The position numbers were made by a program, and so were the translations under genes. DNA of 64,000 bases from Lachnospiraceae bacterium (GTDB lineage Bacteria; Bacillota; Clostridia; Oscillospirales; CAG-272), in contig JAKSPT010000003.1 of NCBI GenBank assembly GCA_024404495.1, positions 52,931-116,930 on the forward strand, given 5' to 3'. The notes below the pieces were generated by a model that saw nothing but the letters and a program-made list of their open reading frames with translations, searched no databases and was not told where the DNA came from. Positions 40,863-49,098 of this stretch are shown here, in pieces. Positions within the stretch are counted from its first letter, which is position 1, and each line of letters begins with the position of its first letter.

Positions 40863-41882
40863 TCAGGTATTGAAATCAAATTCGCTTTTCTTTTCTCTCG
40901 TCATCAGCTTCATGACCATCGCGCGCGGATCGGCTCCGCCGTTCACGATCGCGTCCACCGCGCTGACGATCGGCATTTCGACGCCGTATTTACCGGCAAG
41001 CTTCACGGCGCCCTCAAGCGCGTTCAGTCCCTCGACGACCATACCGACCGCCTTCGTCGCTTCCTCCGCCGTCATCCCCTGACCCATCAGATATCCGGCG
41101 CGGTTGTTGCGGCTGTGGCGGCTTGTCGCCGTGACGACGAGGTCGCCGATCCCGGCAAGCCCCGAAAATGTCCTGCGGTGACAGCCCATCGCCTTGCCGA
41201 GTATCGTGATCTCGGCGAGCCCGCGCGTGATCAGCGCCGCCTTCGTGTTGTCTCCGTAGCCGAGACCCTCCGAAATACCGGCAGCAAGCGCCATGATGTT
41301 CTTGAGCGCGCCGCTCAGCTCAACGCCGAGAATATCGCTGTTCGTATAAACGCGGAGCACGTCGGTGCTGAACAGCTCCTGAACGAAAGCGGCGCATTTC
41401 CGGTCAGCCGAAGCGGATACGATGACGGTAGGAAGGTCGATCGCGACCTCCTCGGCGTGCGTCGGACCCGATAGCGCGGCGATACGGGAGGGATTGCCGA
41501 GCACGTCCTCAAGAATTCCCGACATCGTGAAAAGAGTGTCCTTTTCAAAGCCCTTTGCCACGCTGACGACGGTCTGATCTTCGGCAAGATATGCCGCAGC
41601 CTTCTCCGCCGTGGAACGCATAAAGACCGAGGGCACGGCAAAGACCACGGCGTCCGTTCCGGTGCAGGCTCTTTCCATATCGACGGTAAAAACGATACCG
41701 TCCGGAATACGCATTTCCTTCAGATTCTTATGAACTCTCGTTTCGGAGAGATAAGCGACCTCTTCGGGGATCGCAGACCAAACCGTGACGGAATACCCCT
41801 TGCGGTAAAGAAGCCGTGCAAGCGTCACACCCCACGTTCCCGCGCCGAGAATACCGATTTTCACCGATCCCGACGTGCTCAT
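40863..41882 (-). CDS. gpsA: Glycerol-3-phosphate dehydrogenase [NAD(P)+]
   Basis: GpsA reduces dihydroxyacetone phosphate to sn-glycerol-3-phosphate for phospholipid synthesis. The 339-residue protein has the Rossmann motif IGILGAGTWGVTLARLL, AVPSVFMRST, VSVAKGFEKDTL, the substrate-site LSGPTHAEEVA, GVELSGALKNIMALAAGISEGLGYGDN and FSGLAGIGDLVVTATSRHSRN, all in family order. The start overlaps the stop of the PNPOx-like gene by four bases. Confidence 0.96.
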   Translation of the reverse strand: MSTSGSVKIGILGAGTWGVTLARLLYRKGYSVTVWSAIPEEVAYLSETRVHKNLKEMRIPDGIVFTVDMERACTGTDAVVFAVPSVFMRSTAEKAAAYLAEDQTVVSVAKGFEKDTLFTMSGILEDVLGNPSRIAALSGPTHAEEVAIDLPTVIVSASADRKCAAFVQELFSTDVLRVYTNSDILGVELSGALKNIMALAAGISEGLGYGDNTKAALITRGLAEITILGKAMGCHRRTFSGLAGIGDLVVTATSRHSRNNRAGYLMGQGMTAEEATKAVGMVVEGLNALEGAVKLAGKYGVEMPIVSAVDAIVNGGADPRAMVMKLMTREKKSEFDFNT

Positions 41883-42271
41883 AAACCGATCACCCTCGGT
41901 GCCGCGGTAAAGGAGGAAAAGACGGCGGAAGCGTTTTCAAAATACAACACCTCGGTATTGCCGTCGTTTTCGTCGTACATGGCACGCAGGGACGGATAAG
42001 CGTCGAGCATCGCCTTTTTCGCTTCGTACCTTTCGTCCGGGACGAGCGTGCCGGAAAGACGGAGCCACGTTCCGTCAAGAAACGCGCAGAGCTCCGCCTT
42101 CGGGTTCGCGTGAAGCTGTTTCGATACGTCCTTTTTCTTTCCGGTCTGGATATACAGTCTGCCCTCGAATACGTTGACCGTGCCGAAGGGACGGACGCGG
42201 GGCTGATCCCCGTCAACGGTGGCAAGATAATAGGTTCCGGCTTCTTTCAAAAAACGGAGGATTTCTTCCAT
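41879..42271 (-). CDS. Pyridoxamine 5'-phosphate oxidase family (flavin-binding split barrel) protein
   Basis: A 130-residue protein of the small PNPOx-like fold. YYLATVDGDQPRVRPFGTVNVFEGRLYI at the N-terminus is the flavin-binding strand-turn block, followed by KKKDVSKQLHANPKAELCAF and LRLSGTLVPDERYEAK. Small members reduce or bind FMN/F420 or heme, and the substrate is unknown. AAAGGA precedes the ATG. It is coupled to gpsA. Confidence 0.87.
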   Translation of the reverse strand: MEEILRFLKEAGTYYLATVDGDQPRVRPFGTVNVFEGRLYIQTGKKKDVSKQLHANPKAELCAFLDGTWLRLSGTLVPDERYEAKKAMLDAYPSLRAMYDENDGNTEVLYFENASAVFSSFTAAPRVIGL

Positions 42272-42334
42272 ATCGGTTCCTTTCTGAACAAAAGGCAGGG
42301 AGTCCCGGTTTGCGGAGGTTCCCTGCCGATTTCA

Positions 42335-43453
42335 TTATTTGTTTTCGAGCTCGGCAAGGTGTCTGTCGAGAAGCGTCTTGATGCGTTCCGCGGGATTGAG
42401 GACGTGGTTGATCGTCTGATCGTGGTTCAGCGTGTCGATGATCAGCGCGACGTACTTGCACATATTGACCTCGCAGTACCACTCGCGGGAGAGCAGCTCG
42501 GGCGTGCGGTAGATCAGGTTGGTGGTGAACAGCTTGGTGAAGTTGCCCGCCTTGTACGCCTCGTCGATCGCGTCGAGACCCTCGCAGAAGAGACCGAAGG
42601 AAGCGAAGAGGAAGATGCGCTTTGCGCCTCTCTGCTTGAGCTGATACGCGACGTCCATCATGCTTTCGCCGGAGGAGATAATGTCGTCGACGATGATGAC
42701 GTCTTTCCCTTCCACGCTTCTGCCGAGGTATTCGTGCGCGACGATCGGGTTCTTGCCGTTGACGACGATCGAATAGTCGCGGCGCTTATAGAACATACCG
42801 AGGTCGATCCCGAGCACGGAGGAATAATACATACATCTCTGCATGCCGCCCTCGTCGGGAGAGACGACCATCAGGTGGTCCTTGTCGATCACGATATCGG
42901 GCACGTAGCGGACGAGCGCCTTGATCATCTGATAGGTGCACTTGATATCGTCGAAGCCGATCAGCGGAACGGCGTTCTGAACGCCGAGGTTATGTACGTC
43001 GAAGGTGAGGATATTGGAAACACCCATCCGTTCCAGCTCCTGCAGAGCGACCGCGCAGTCAAGTGACTCTCTCATATGTCTCTTGTCCTGTCTGGATTCG
43101 TACAGCATCGGCATGATGACCGAGATCCTTCTCGCCTTACCGCCGATGGCGTTGATGACGCGCTTCAGATCCTGAAAATGATCGTCCGGGCTCATCGGAT
43201 ATTCCTTGCCGTACATTCTGTAGCCGACGCCGTAATTGTAAACGTCAGCGAAAATATATACGTCGTAGCCGCGGAGGGAATCGGCAAGCATCGCCTTCGC
43301 CTCACCGGAGCCGAAGCGCTTGTACTGAGGAGCCGTGATGAACGACTGCTCGGTATTTCTCCATTCCTTCAGATATCTGTCAACGCGTTCGAGAAACTGT
43401 TCGCAGCCGGCAGTACCGATGACCGCGAGATCGCCGTAGAACAAACCTTCCAT
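42335..43453 (-). CDS. prs: Ribose-phosphate pyrophosphokinase, divergent long form
   Basis: A PRPP synthetase-family protein of about 372 residues, longer than the usual 310-320. The PRPP loop VIIVDDIISSGESMMDVAYQL is clear, split for length as VIIVDDIISSGESM. The block that in typical enzymes reads DLHxxQIQGFF is FDVHNLGVQNAVPLIGF here, and the flexible-loop region is PMLYESRQDKRH, matching the RQDK segment. It makes PRPP from ribose-5-phosphate and ATP for nucleotide synthesis. The start is uncertain: ATG 43453 or GTG 43462, neither with a strong ribosome site. A leader hairpin (43465-43480) sits just upstream. Confidence 0.87.
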   Translation of the reverse strand: MEGLFYGDLAVIGTAGCEQFLERVDRYLKEWRNTEQSFITAPQYKRFGSGEAKAMLADSLRGYDVYIFADVYNYGVGYRMYGKEYPMSPDDHFQDLKRVINAIGGKARRISVIMPMLYESRQDKRHMRESLDCAVALQELERMGVSNILTFDVHNLGVQNAVPLIGFDDIKCTYQMIKALVRYVPDIVIDKDHLMVVSPDEGGMQRCMYYSSVLGIDLGMFYKRRDYSIVVNGKNPIVAHEYLGRSVEGKDVIIVDDIISSGESMMDVAYQLKQRGAKRIFLFASFGLFCEGLDAIDEAYKAGNFTKLFTTNLIYRTPELLSREWYCEVNMCKYVALIIDTLNHDQTINHVLNPAERIKTLLDRHLAELENK

Positions 43454-43464
43454 TTTCTGCACCC

Positions 43465-43480
43465 GTCCGCCGATGCGGAC
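43465..43480 (-). promoter_or_regulatory. Leader hairpin before prs
   Basis: GTCCGC and GCGGAC pair around CGAT, placed 3-12 bases before the possible start codons. It could occlude initiation of prs; no family is recognised. Confidence 0.4.
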
Positions 43481-43513
43481 TATCCTTCCCCAAAAGATTG
43501 TTATACTGAAGTC

Positions 43514-43522
43514 ATTATATCA
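43514..43522 (-). promoter_or_regulatory. Extended -10 promoter for prs
   Basis: Minus strand TGATATAAT (43522-43514): TATAAT preceded by TGA in extended -10 form. The -35 region is poor (TCCAAA), which fits an extended -10 promoter. Confidence 0.6.
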
Positions 43523-43590
43523 CATTAGTCGGATTTTTGGAAGAGAAATTTCCGCGGGAATGTGTAAAAAATTCGTCCCGGAAAAACGTT

Positions 43591-44628
43591 TTATTTGGTC
43601 ACTGTTACCTTTTTCAGCACTTTCACCGCGTCGGGATCGATGCCGCGCACCTCGGTCAGTCTGCACGCGAAGAGCTGCATCACGAGAGCGGTGAGATACG
43701 GCGCCTCGGTATCGCGTCTGATCGCGGGGATCTTCACGGCGAGCGGGCGCTTTGCGAGTTCTTCATCGTCGGTCACCGTAATGACCTCGGCACCGATGCC
43801 GTCAAGGCGTTCGATCATCGCGAGCGCGTCGGCATAGGAGGGACCCTTCACCGCGAAGACGAAGACGGGCTCGCTGTCGTAGATCTGCGCGAGCGGACCG
43901 TGATAGAAGTCGGCGATCGAATAGCCCTTCATCCGGACGCGGTTGGTTTCGAGCACCTTGAGCGCGCCCTCCAGCGCGATCGGGTATTCGTAGCCTCTGC
44001 CGAGAACGACGGCTTCGGTCATCAGACGGTATCTCGGAACGAGCGTTTCAAGCTGCGCGGGAACCGTTTCCATAGCCTCCGCCATCTTTGCGGGGACCTC
44101 GGAGAGCGCTGCCTTCAGTTCGTCGCTTCCGCTCCAGTACGCTACGAGCCACGCAAGAAGATACATCTGCGCGGTAAAGGTCTTGGTCGCTGCGATCGAG
44201 ACCTCGGGTCCGGCGTTGCAGCAGAGATGGAAATCGGCGGTCTTGCTGAGCAGCGACCCGGGCGTGTTCGTGACGGCAACCGTGATCGCGCCGCTCTCCT
44301 TCGCCTGCTTCAGTACGGCGTTGACGTCCTCGGCGGCACCCGACTGGGAAACGCCGATGACGAGAGAGTCGTCGTATTTCATCTTCGCGCCGTAATGGGT
44401 CACGGCAGAGGGGGTGGAAAGCCCGCAGGGGATGCCGAGATATTCGGCAAACAGATACTGCGCGTAGATCGACGCGTGGTCGGAGGTGCCGCGCGCGGCA
44501 AAATAAACGTGACGGGGATCCGCCTCACGGATGCGGGCGATCAGCGCACCGAAGGTTTCCGCGTTGGAGGCGATCACCTTCGACAGCACCCCGGGCTGTT
44601 CCCGGATTTCTTTTTCAAGATTGATCAT
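43591..44628 (-). CDS. SIS-domain sugar isomerase/deaminase (GlmS C-terminal-like)
   Basis: A 345-residue protein with two SIS domains and no glutaminase domain. The first has VYFAARGTSDHASIYAQYL and IGVSQSGAAEDVNAVL with PEVSIAATKTFTAQMYLL; the second has LGRGYEYPIALEGALKVLE and KGYSIADFYHGPLAQI. These are the phosphosugar-binding blocks of GlmS, and without the N-terminal nucleophile the enzyme is more likely a NagB-II/AgaS-type glucosamine- or galactosamine-6-phosphate deaminase/isomerase. GAGGTAT precedes the ATG. The AEC transporter gene ends 17 bases upstream. Confidence 0.86.
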   Translation of the reverse strand: MINLEKEIREQPGVLSKVIASNAETFGALIARIREADPRHVYFAARGTSDHASIYAQYLFAEYLGIPCGLSTPSAVTHYGAKMKYDDSLVIGVSQSGAAEDVNAVLKQAKESGAITVAVTNTPGSLLSKTADFHLCCNAGPEVSIAATKTFTAQMYLLAWLVAYWSGSDELKAALSEVPAKMAEAMETVPAQLETLVPRYRLMTEAVVLGRGYEYPIALEGALKVLETNRVRMKGYSIADFYHGPLAQIYDSEPVFVFAVKGPSYADALAMIERLDGIGAEVITVTDDEELAKRPLAVKIPAIRRDTEAPYLTALVMQLFACRLTEVRGIDPDAVKVLKKVTVTK

Positions 44629-44645
44629 AATGTATATACCTCAAT

Positions 44646-45605
44646 TCAGATAAATTGAAAATAACGGAGAAGAAAGATGCCGAGGAACAGCGAGAGCGCG
44701 GAAACGATCGTGGTGGTCAGCAGGATCCTGCCCGCGAGATCGTAATCCGAGCCCATACTTTCCGCCATCACGTAGCCCGAAACGGCGGAGGGGCTGCCGA
44801 ACACGACGAAGATCGCGCCGAGCTCCACGCCGCGGAAGCCGCAGAGGATCGCGGCGCCGACGGCGGCGGCGGGAACGAGAAAACAGCGCAGCACGACGGC
44901 GGAAAGAAGCAGGGGAAGCCCGGTCTTCATCGTTTTGACCGAGAAGCGTCCGCCGAGCGCGATCAGGGCGAGCGGCACGGTCAGGTCGCCGACGTAATTC
45001 AGCGTCTTTTCGGCAAAAGCGGGAAGCTTCAGCCCGATCGCGGCGGACAGAAGTCCGAGCACGATGCCGATGATCAGCGGATTGGTCACGATGCTTTTCA
45101 GAATGGAGGAAAGCAGTTCCTTTTTCGTTTTCTTCTTGTCCTCCGGTGCGAAGACAGACAGAACGACGACGGCGAGCGCGTTGAACAGAAGGATCGAAAA
45201 AGGCAGGATCAGCGCCATCACCTTTCCTCCTTCGTCGCCGAACATATTCTTCATCAGCGGCAGGCAGAGGATGGCGATATTCGTCCGGTACACGCCCTGA
45301 ATGAACGCGCCCCGCTGCGGATTGCCCTTCACGAAAAGGGGCACGAAAAGGATCAGCAGAAGGAACAGGACGAGAATGCCGGATACGACAAAAAGAACGG
45401 CACCTCCGTCGGAAAGCGAGAAGGAGCCGCAGGACAGAATATCAAGATAGAGCGAAACCGGAAGCGAGACCCGGAACATCAGCTTGTTCGCGCCCGAAAA
45501 GAAAGAATCCCCGAGGATCCCCGTCTTCTGAAACGCGAAGCCGAGCAGAGCGAGGAGAAAAACGGGGAGAACGGCGTTCATACTGTAAAGAAAACTCTCG
45601 CCCAT
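44646..45605 (-). CDS. AEC family transporter (auxin efflux carrier/malonate-type)
   Basis: A 319-residue integral membrane protein with ten hydrophobic segments in two repeats. LPVFLLALLGFAFQKTGIL opens the protein, LMFRVSLPVSLYLDIL follows, and the second half begins IVTNPLIIGIVLGLLS with LTVPLALIALGGRFS, the usual AEC N-P-L and P-L-A-L signatures. The family exports or imports organic acids and other small anions. GGGAGGGG precedes the ATG at 45605; the frame continues far upstream but has no start signal. Promoter at 45631-45659. Confidence 0.88.
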   Translation of the reverse strand: MGESFLYSMNAVLPVFLLALLGFAFQKTGILGDSFFSGANKLMFRVSLPVSLYLDILSCGSFSLSDGGAVLFVVSGILVLFLLLILFVPLFVKGNPQRGAFIQGVYRTNIAILCLPLMKNMFGDEGGKVMALILPFSILLFNALAVVVLSVFAPEDKKKTKKELLSSILKSIVTNPLIIGIVLGLLSAAIGLKLPAFAEKTLNYVGDLTVPLALIALGGRFSVKTMKTGLPLLLSAVVLRCFLVPAAAVGAAILCGFRGVELGAIFVVFGSPSAVSGYVMAESMGSDYDLAGRILLTTTIVSALSLFLGIFLLRYFQFI

Positions 45606-45630
45606 CGTCCGATCCCCTCCCTTTTTTCGT

Positions 45631-45659
45631 ATTATATCATATCTTTCCCGGTAAAGCAA
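45631..45659 (-). promoter_or_regulatory. Promoter for the AEC transporter gene
   Basis: Minus strand TTGCTT (45659-45654), a 17-base spacer, TATAAT (45636-45631), followed 26 bases later by the start codon. Confidence 0.8.
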
Positions 45660-45778
45660 GTACTTTTCCCAAGGGAAAGTGAATTTTCGCAACATTTTTC
45701 TTTTTTTCACGGTGCATTCACACAGAAATCAAACAGAAGGGTTATACTGTTTTCAGAATAATGAAAGGACGTTCTTTT

Positions 45779-47110
45779 ATGAATCAGTATCCCGAAGACA
45801 ACGAAAACCGTCCCGTCGTTTACGCGGCGCCCGAAGCCGTTCCCGCAGCGGAACCGAAAAGCAAAAAAGGAACGCGGACGGCCGTAACCGTTCTCATCGC
45901 CGCAAACGTGCTGCTGCTCCTCCTTTCCGCCGTGACGGCAGGCGTATGTCTGTCGATGCGGAGCGACCGAAACGCGCCGCCGGAAGCAGAGCAAAAGGAA
46001 GAGACCGATCCCCCGCGCGGACAGGAAACCGATCGGAGAACGGAAGAACCGGAAAAAGCGCCCGAAACCGCCGTGCAGACCGGAGAGGAAGCGATCCTCC
46101 CCGAATTCCGCAAGGTGACCGCGGAAGGAATGAAGACCGTTTCCGAGGTCTACGCGGATAACGTCAACGCCGTGGTCGGCATCACGGCAAAGGGCACGAG
46201 CGTCAATATCTTCGGTCAGAAGACGACGACCGCAAGCACGGGCACCGGCTTCATCGTCAACGAAAAGGGATATATCCTCACGAACTGCCACGTCATCGAA
46301 TCCGGAAGCGACTTTATGGTCACGCTTTACGACGGCAGTATCTACGAGGCGACCGTCATCGGCGCTGACGCTGAGACCGATATCGCCGTGCTGAAGATCG
46401 ACGAGGAAGGACTGCAGACCGTGGAGCTCGGGGATTCCGACGGCAATATCGTCGGGGAGGAGATCGCCGTCATCGGCAATCCGCTCGGCGAGCTCACCTA
46501 CACGATGACCAAGGGGATCGTCTCCGCGCTGAACCGCGTGATCGACACCGGGGACGGCGCGATCCGGATGTTCCAGATCGACGCCGCCGTCAACGCGGGC
46601 AACTCGGGCGGTCCCGCCTTCAACGCCTGCGGGCAGGTCATCGGCATCGTCACCGCGAAATATTCCTCCGATACCGTCGAGGGCATCGGCTTCTGCATCC
46701 CGATCCGTGACGCGGTCCGCACCGCGAACGACCTGATCTCCTACGGCTTCGTGCGCGGCAGAGCCTCGATCGGCGCGGAATACACCGACGCATACAGCGT
46801 CTACGCCTATTACCGTCTTTACGGCAGAGGAGGCAGATATCTCAGCTACGGCGCCTACGTCACGAAGGTCAATCCCGGTTCCGCCGCCGAAAAAGCCGGA
46901 TTGGAGGCCGACGACACGATCATCGCGATCGACGGCACCAAGCTGAACGACGACGCCGCGCTGGATAAGGCGCTCCGCCGCTATTCCCCCGGCGACACGG
47001 CGGAACTGACCGTTTACCGTAACGGAAACGAAATGAAAATCACCGTAACCCTTGACGAGTATATCCCGTCGGGCGCGGTTCTGAAAGAAGAAGGTGACGT
47101 TGTCCTTTGA
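45779..47110 (+). CDS. HtrA/DegP-type membrane-anchored serine protease with PDZ domain
   Basis: A 443-residue protease. A proline/glutamate-rich cytoplasmic start is followed by a membrane segment (about 35-58, VTVLIAANVLLLLLSAVTAG), an acidic low-complexity linker (60-105), the trypsin-like domain and a C-terminal PDZ domain (YVTKVNPGSAAEKAGLEADDTIIAIDG). The triad is H171 (TNCHVIE), D201 (AETDIAVLKI) and S276 (VNAGNSGGPAF). It degrades or refolds damaged exported proteins at the cell surface. The ATG at 45779 has AAAGGA nine bases upstream. The stop overlaps the TTG start of the beta-helix gene. Confidence 0.93.
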   Translation: MNQYPEDNENRPVVYAAPEAVPAAEPKSKKGTRTAVTVLIAANVLLLLLSAVTAGVCLSMRSDRNAPPEAEQKEETDPPRGQETDRRTEEPEKAPETAVQTGEEAILPEFRKVTAEGMKTVSEVYADNVNAVVGITAKGTSVNIFGQKTTTASTGTGFIVNEKGYILTNCHVIESGSDFMVTLYDGSIYEATVIGADAETDIAVLKIDEEGLQTVELGDSDGNIVGEEIAVIGNPLGELTYTMTKGIVSALNRVIDTGDGAIRMFQIDAAVNAGNSGGPAFNACGQVIGIVTAKYSSDTVEGIGFCIPIRDAVRTANDLISYGFVRGRASIGAEYTDAYSVYAYYRLYGRGGRYLSYGAYVTKVNPGSAAEKAGLEADDTIIAIDGTKLNDDAALDKALRRYSPGDTAELTVYRNGNEMKITVTLDEYIPSGAVLKEEGDVVL

Positions 47111-48939
47111 AGACGCTGCGATTCTATTCTGTCTTTCTTGCCTCTGCTATGCTTCTTTGTACCGTCTCCTGCCGCAGGGATCCCGGTAATGAAACGCAGA
47201 ATACGGAACACGTATTTATCCCGGATACCGCGGAGGAACGGATCATCCGGGAAAACGAAAAATCGGAAATGTTCACCGAAAAGGATCTTGACGCTTCCCT
47301 GCCTGCCGACGGGACCGCTGTCACGCTTGACGGTGAAAAAGAGCCGTTCCGGATCACAGCCGGAGGGACGTGGATCCTTTCCGGAACGATGAACGGAACG
47401 GTCGAAATCGAAGCCGATAAAACCGAGAAGGTCACGCTTGTCTTGAACGGCGCCGATATCAGCGGCGGAAACGCTCCCGCGATCCGCGTCCTTTCTGCCG
47501 ATAAGGTCTTCCTGCATCTTGCGGATGGGACCGAAAACGTGCTTTCCGGCATTGCCGCCGAAACCGACGGCAGCGAGGACGGCGTAATATTCTCCAAAGA
47601 AGATCTGACGGTCAAAGGCGGCGGCTCCCTCTCGGTCAACTCCGGAGCAGGTCACGGTATCGTCTGCAAGGACGACCTGAAGCTCACGGGCGGAACGGTG
47701 ACCGTCAATGCGGCGGGGCACGGGATCGACGCGAACGACAGCGTCCGCATCGGCGGCGGGACCCTTTCGGTCACCTCCGGCAAGGACGGCATCCACGTTG
47801 ATAACGCCGAAGATACCGCTGCCGGTTATTACTATCAGGATTCCGGTTCGGTTTCGATTCTATCCGACGGAGACGGAATCGACGCTTCGGGTTATATCCA
47901 TATCACCGACGGAGAAATCAGCGCCGTCACGGGCGGAGGTGCTTCAAACAGCAGGAAAAAGAGTTCTCAATCAGGTTTCGGCGGAAGATATCAGACGGAG
48001 GCGGATACCGTCAGTACCAAAGGTCTGAAATCGGACGCGGCAATTCTGATCGACGGCGGCTCCTTCCTGCTTGACTGCTGCGACGACGCTGTCCATGCCG
48101 CAGGAAACGTCGGAATCTCAGGCGGCAAAATCGAAATCAGTACCGGAGACGACGGCGTCCATTCCGATTCCGCACTGACCGTATCGGGCGGTGATCTGAC
48201 GATTACCGAAAGCTACGAGGGTCTGGAAGGCATCACCGTGACGGTGGCAGGCGGAAATATCGTAATCCGTTCCTCGGACGACGGCATCAACGCCGCAGAC
48301 AAAACGTCCGGAACGCAGAACCCGGGCGGCGGCTTCTTCGGACGCGGCGGAATGCCCGGCGGCGGCTCCTCCTCCTGCGTCATCGCGATCAGCGGCGGGA
48401 AAACCGTTATTAACGCTGACGGCGACGGCGTGGATTCCAACGGCACGATCATAATGTCGGGCGGCGAGCTCTATATTTCCGGTCCGACCTCGTCAGCAGA
48501 TTCCGCGTTCGATTTTGAGACCGGCGCGGAGATCACGGGCGGCGTGCTGGTCGCGGTCGGTGCCGTCGGCATGGCGGAAAACGTCACCTCGGCTTCGCAG
48601 GGCTCCGCGCTCGTCAACATGAGCGGAAACGGAAAGCTGACGCTGAAGGACGAAAGCGGGACCGTTCTCGCCGAATACGACCCCGGAAAGACCTATCAGT
48701 GCGTTCTGATCTCCTGCCCCGGGATGGAAAAAGGAAAGAACTATACCCTTTCCTCTCCCTCGTCAAGCGTGAAGATCGCCCTGACCGAACTGATCTGCGG
48801 CGGAAATCAGGGCGGACCGGGAGGCGATCCCGGTTTCCCCGGAGGACCCGGCGGTCCCGGCGGTGATCCCGGATTCCCCGGAGGACCCGGCGGCGGTCAG
48901 GACGGTCCGGGCGGAGGCTTCCCCGGCGGAAGAAGATAA
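47107..48939 (+). CDS. Secreted beta-helix lipoprotein (DUF4353-like) with collagen-like C-terminal tail
   Basis: A 610-residue exported lipoprotein (signal FLASAMLLCTVSC, lipobox TVSC). The body is built of repeated short strands such as GGTVTVNAAGHGIDANDSV, GGTLSVTSGKDGIHVDNA, SDGDGIDASGYIHITDGEISA and DDGVHSDSALTVSGG, a carbohydrate-binding right-handed beta-helix pattern known as DUF4353. The last 45 residues are Gly/Pro-rich, with two copies of GGPGGDPGFPGGPGG, a collagen-like tail. Translation starts at TTG, overlapping the HtrA stop (TTGA) with AAGGTGA upstream, so both are co-translated. Function unknown; adhesion or surface-layer structure is possible. Confidence 0.82.
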   Translation: MKTLRFYSVFLASAMLLCTVSCRRDPGNETQNTEHVFIPDTAEERIIRENEKSEMFTEKDLDASLPADGTAVTLDGEKEPFRITAGGTWILSGTMNGTVEIEADKTEKVTLVLNGADISGGNAPAIRVLSADKVFLHLADGTENVLSGIAAETDGSEDGVIFSKEDLTVKGGGSLSVNSGAGHGIVCKDDLKLTGGTVTVNAAGHGIDANDSVRIGGGTLSVTSGKDGIHVDNAEDTAAGYYYQDSGSVSILSDGDGIDASGYIHITDGEISAVTGGGASNSRKKSSQSGFGGRYQTEADTVSTKGLKSDAAILIDGGSFLLDCCDDAVHAAGNVGISGGKIEISTGDDGVHSDSALTVSGGDLTITESYEGLEGITVTVAGGNIVIRSSDDGINAADKTSGTQNPGGGFFGRGGMPGGGSSSCVIAISGGKTVINADGDGVDSNGTIIMSGGELYISGPTSSADSAFDFETGAEITGGVLVAVGAVGMAENVTSASQGSALVNMSGNGKLTLKDESGTVLAEYDPGKTYQCVLISCPGMEKGKNYTLSSPSSSVKIALTELICGGNQGGPGGDPGFPGGPGGPGGDPGFPGGPGGGQDGPGGGFPGGRR

Positions 48940-48966
48940 CTTTCCCCATTTTATCCGAATACGCGC

Positions 48967-49007
48967 AAAGCCCGTTTTCCGGTCGTCCGGAAGGCGGGCT
49001 TTCTTTT
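48967..49007 (+). terminator. Terminator after the beta-helix gene
   Basis: AAAGCCCGTTTTCCGG pairs with CCGGAAGGCGGGCTTT around a four-base loop and is followed by CTTTT, 27 bases past the stop codon. Confidence 0.9.
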
Positions 49008-49027
49008 GATAAAAATCGTTTTGCTCA

Positions 49028-49057
49028 TTGACAGACCCCGCCCCGCCGTGCTATACT
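49028..49057 (+). promoter_or_regulatory. Promoter for the alpha-mannosidase gene
   Basis: TTGACA at 49028-49033, an 18-base GC-rich spacer, TATACT at 49052-49057, 41 bases before the start codon. Confidence 0.78.
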
Positions 49058-49098
49058 CGAAGCGGAACGAATTCTCTTATGAAAAGGAGTTGACCACT

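Noticed and set aside
45605..45710. Upstream extension of the AEC transporter reading frame
   Set aside because: It crosses a consensus promoter (45631-45659), and a strong ribosome site precedes the ATG at 45605.
48808..48936. GC-rich repeat considered as a possible extragenic palindromic element
   Set aside because: It is in frame with the lipoprotein and encodes the collagen-like GGPGGDPGFPGG tail.
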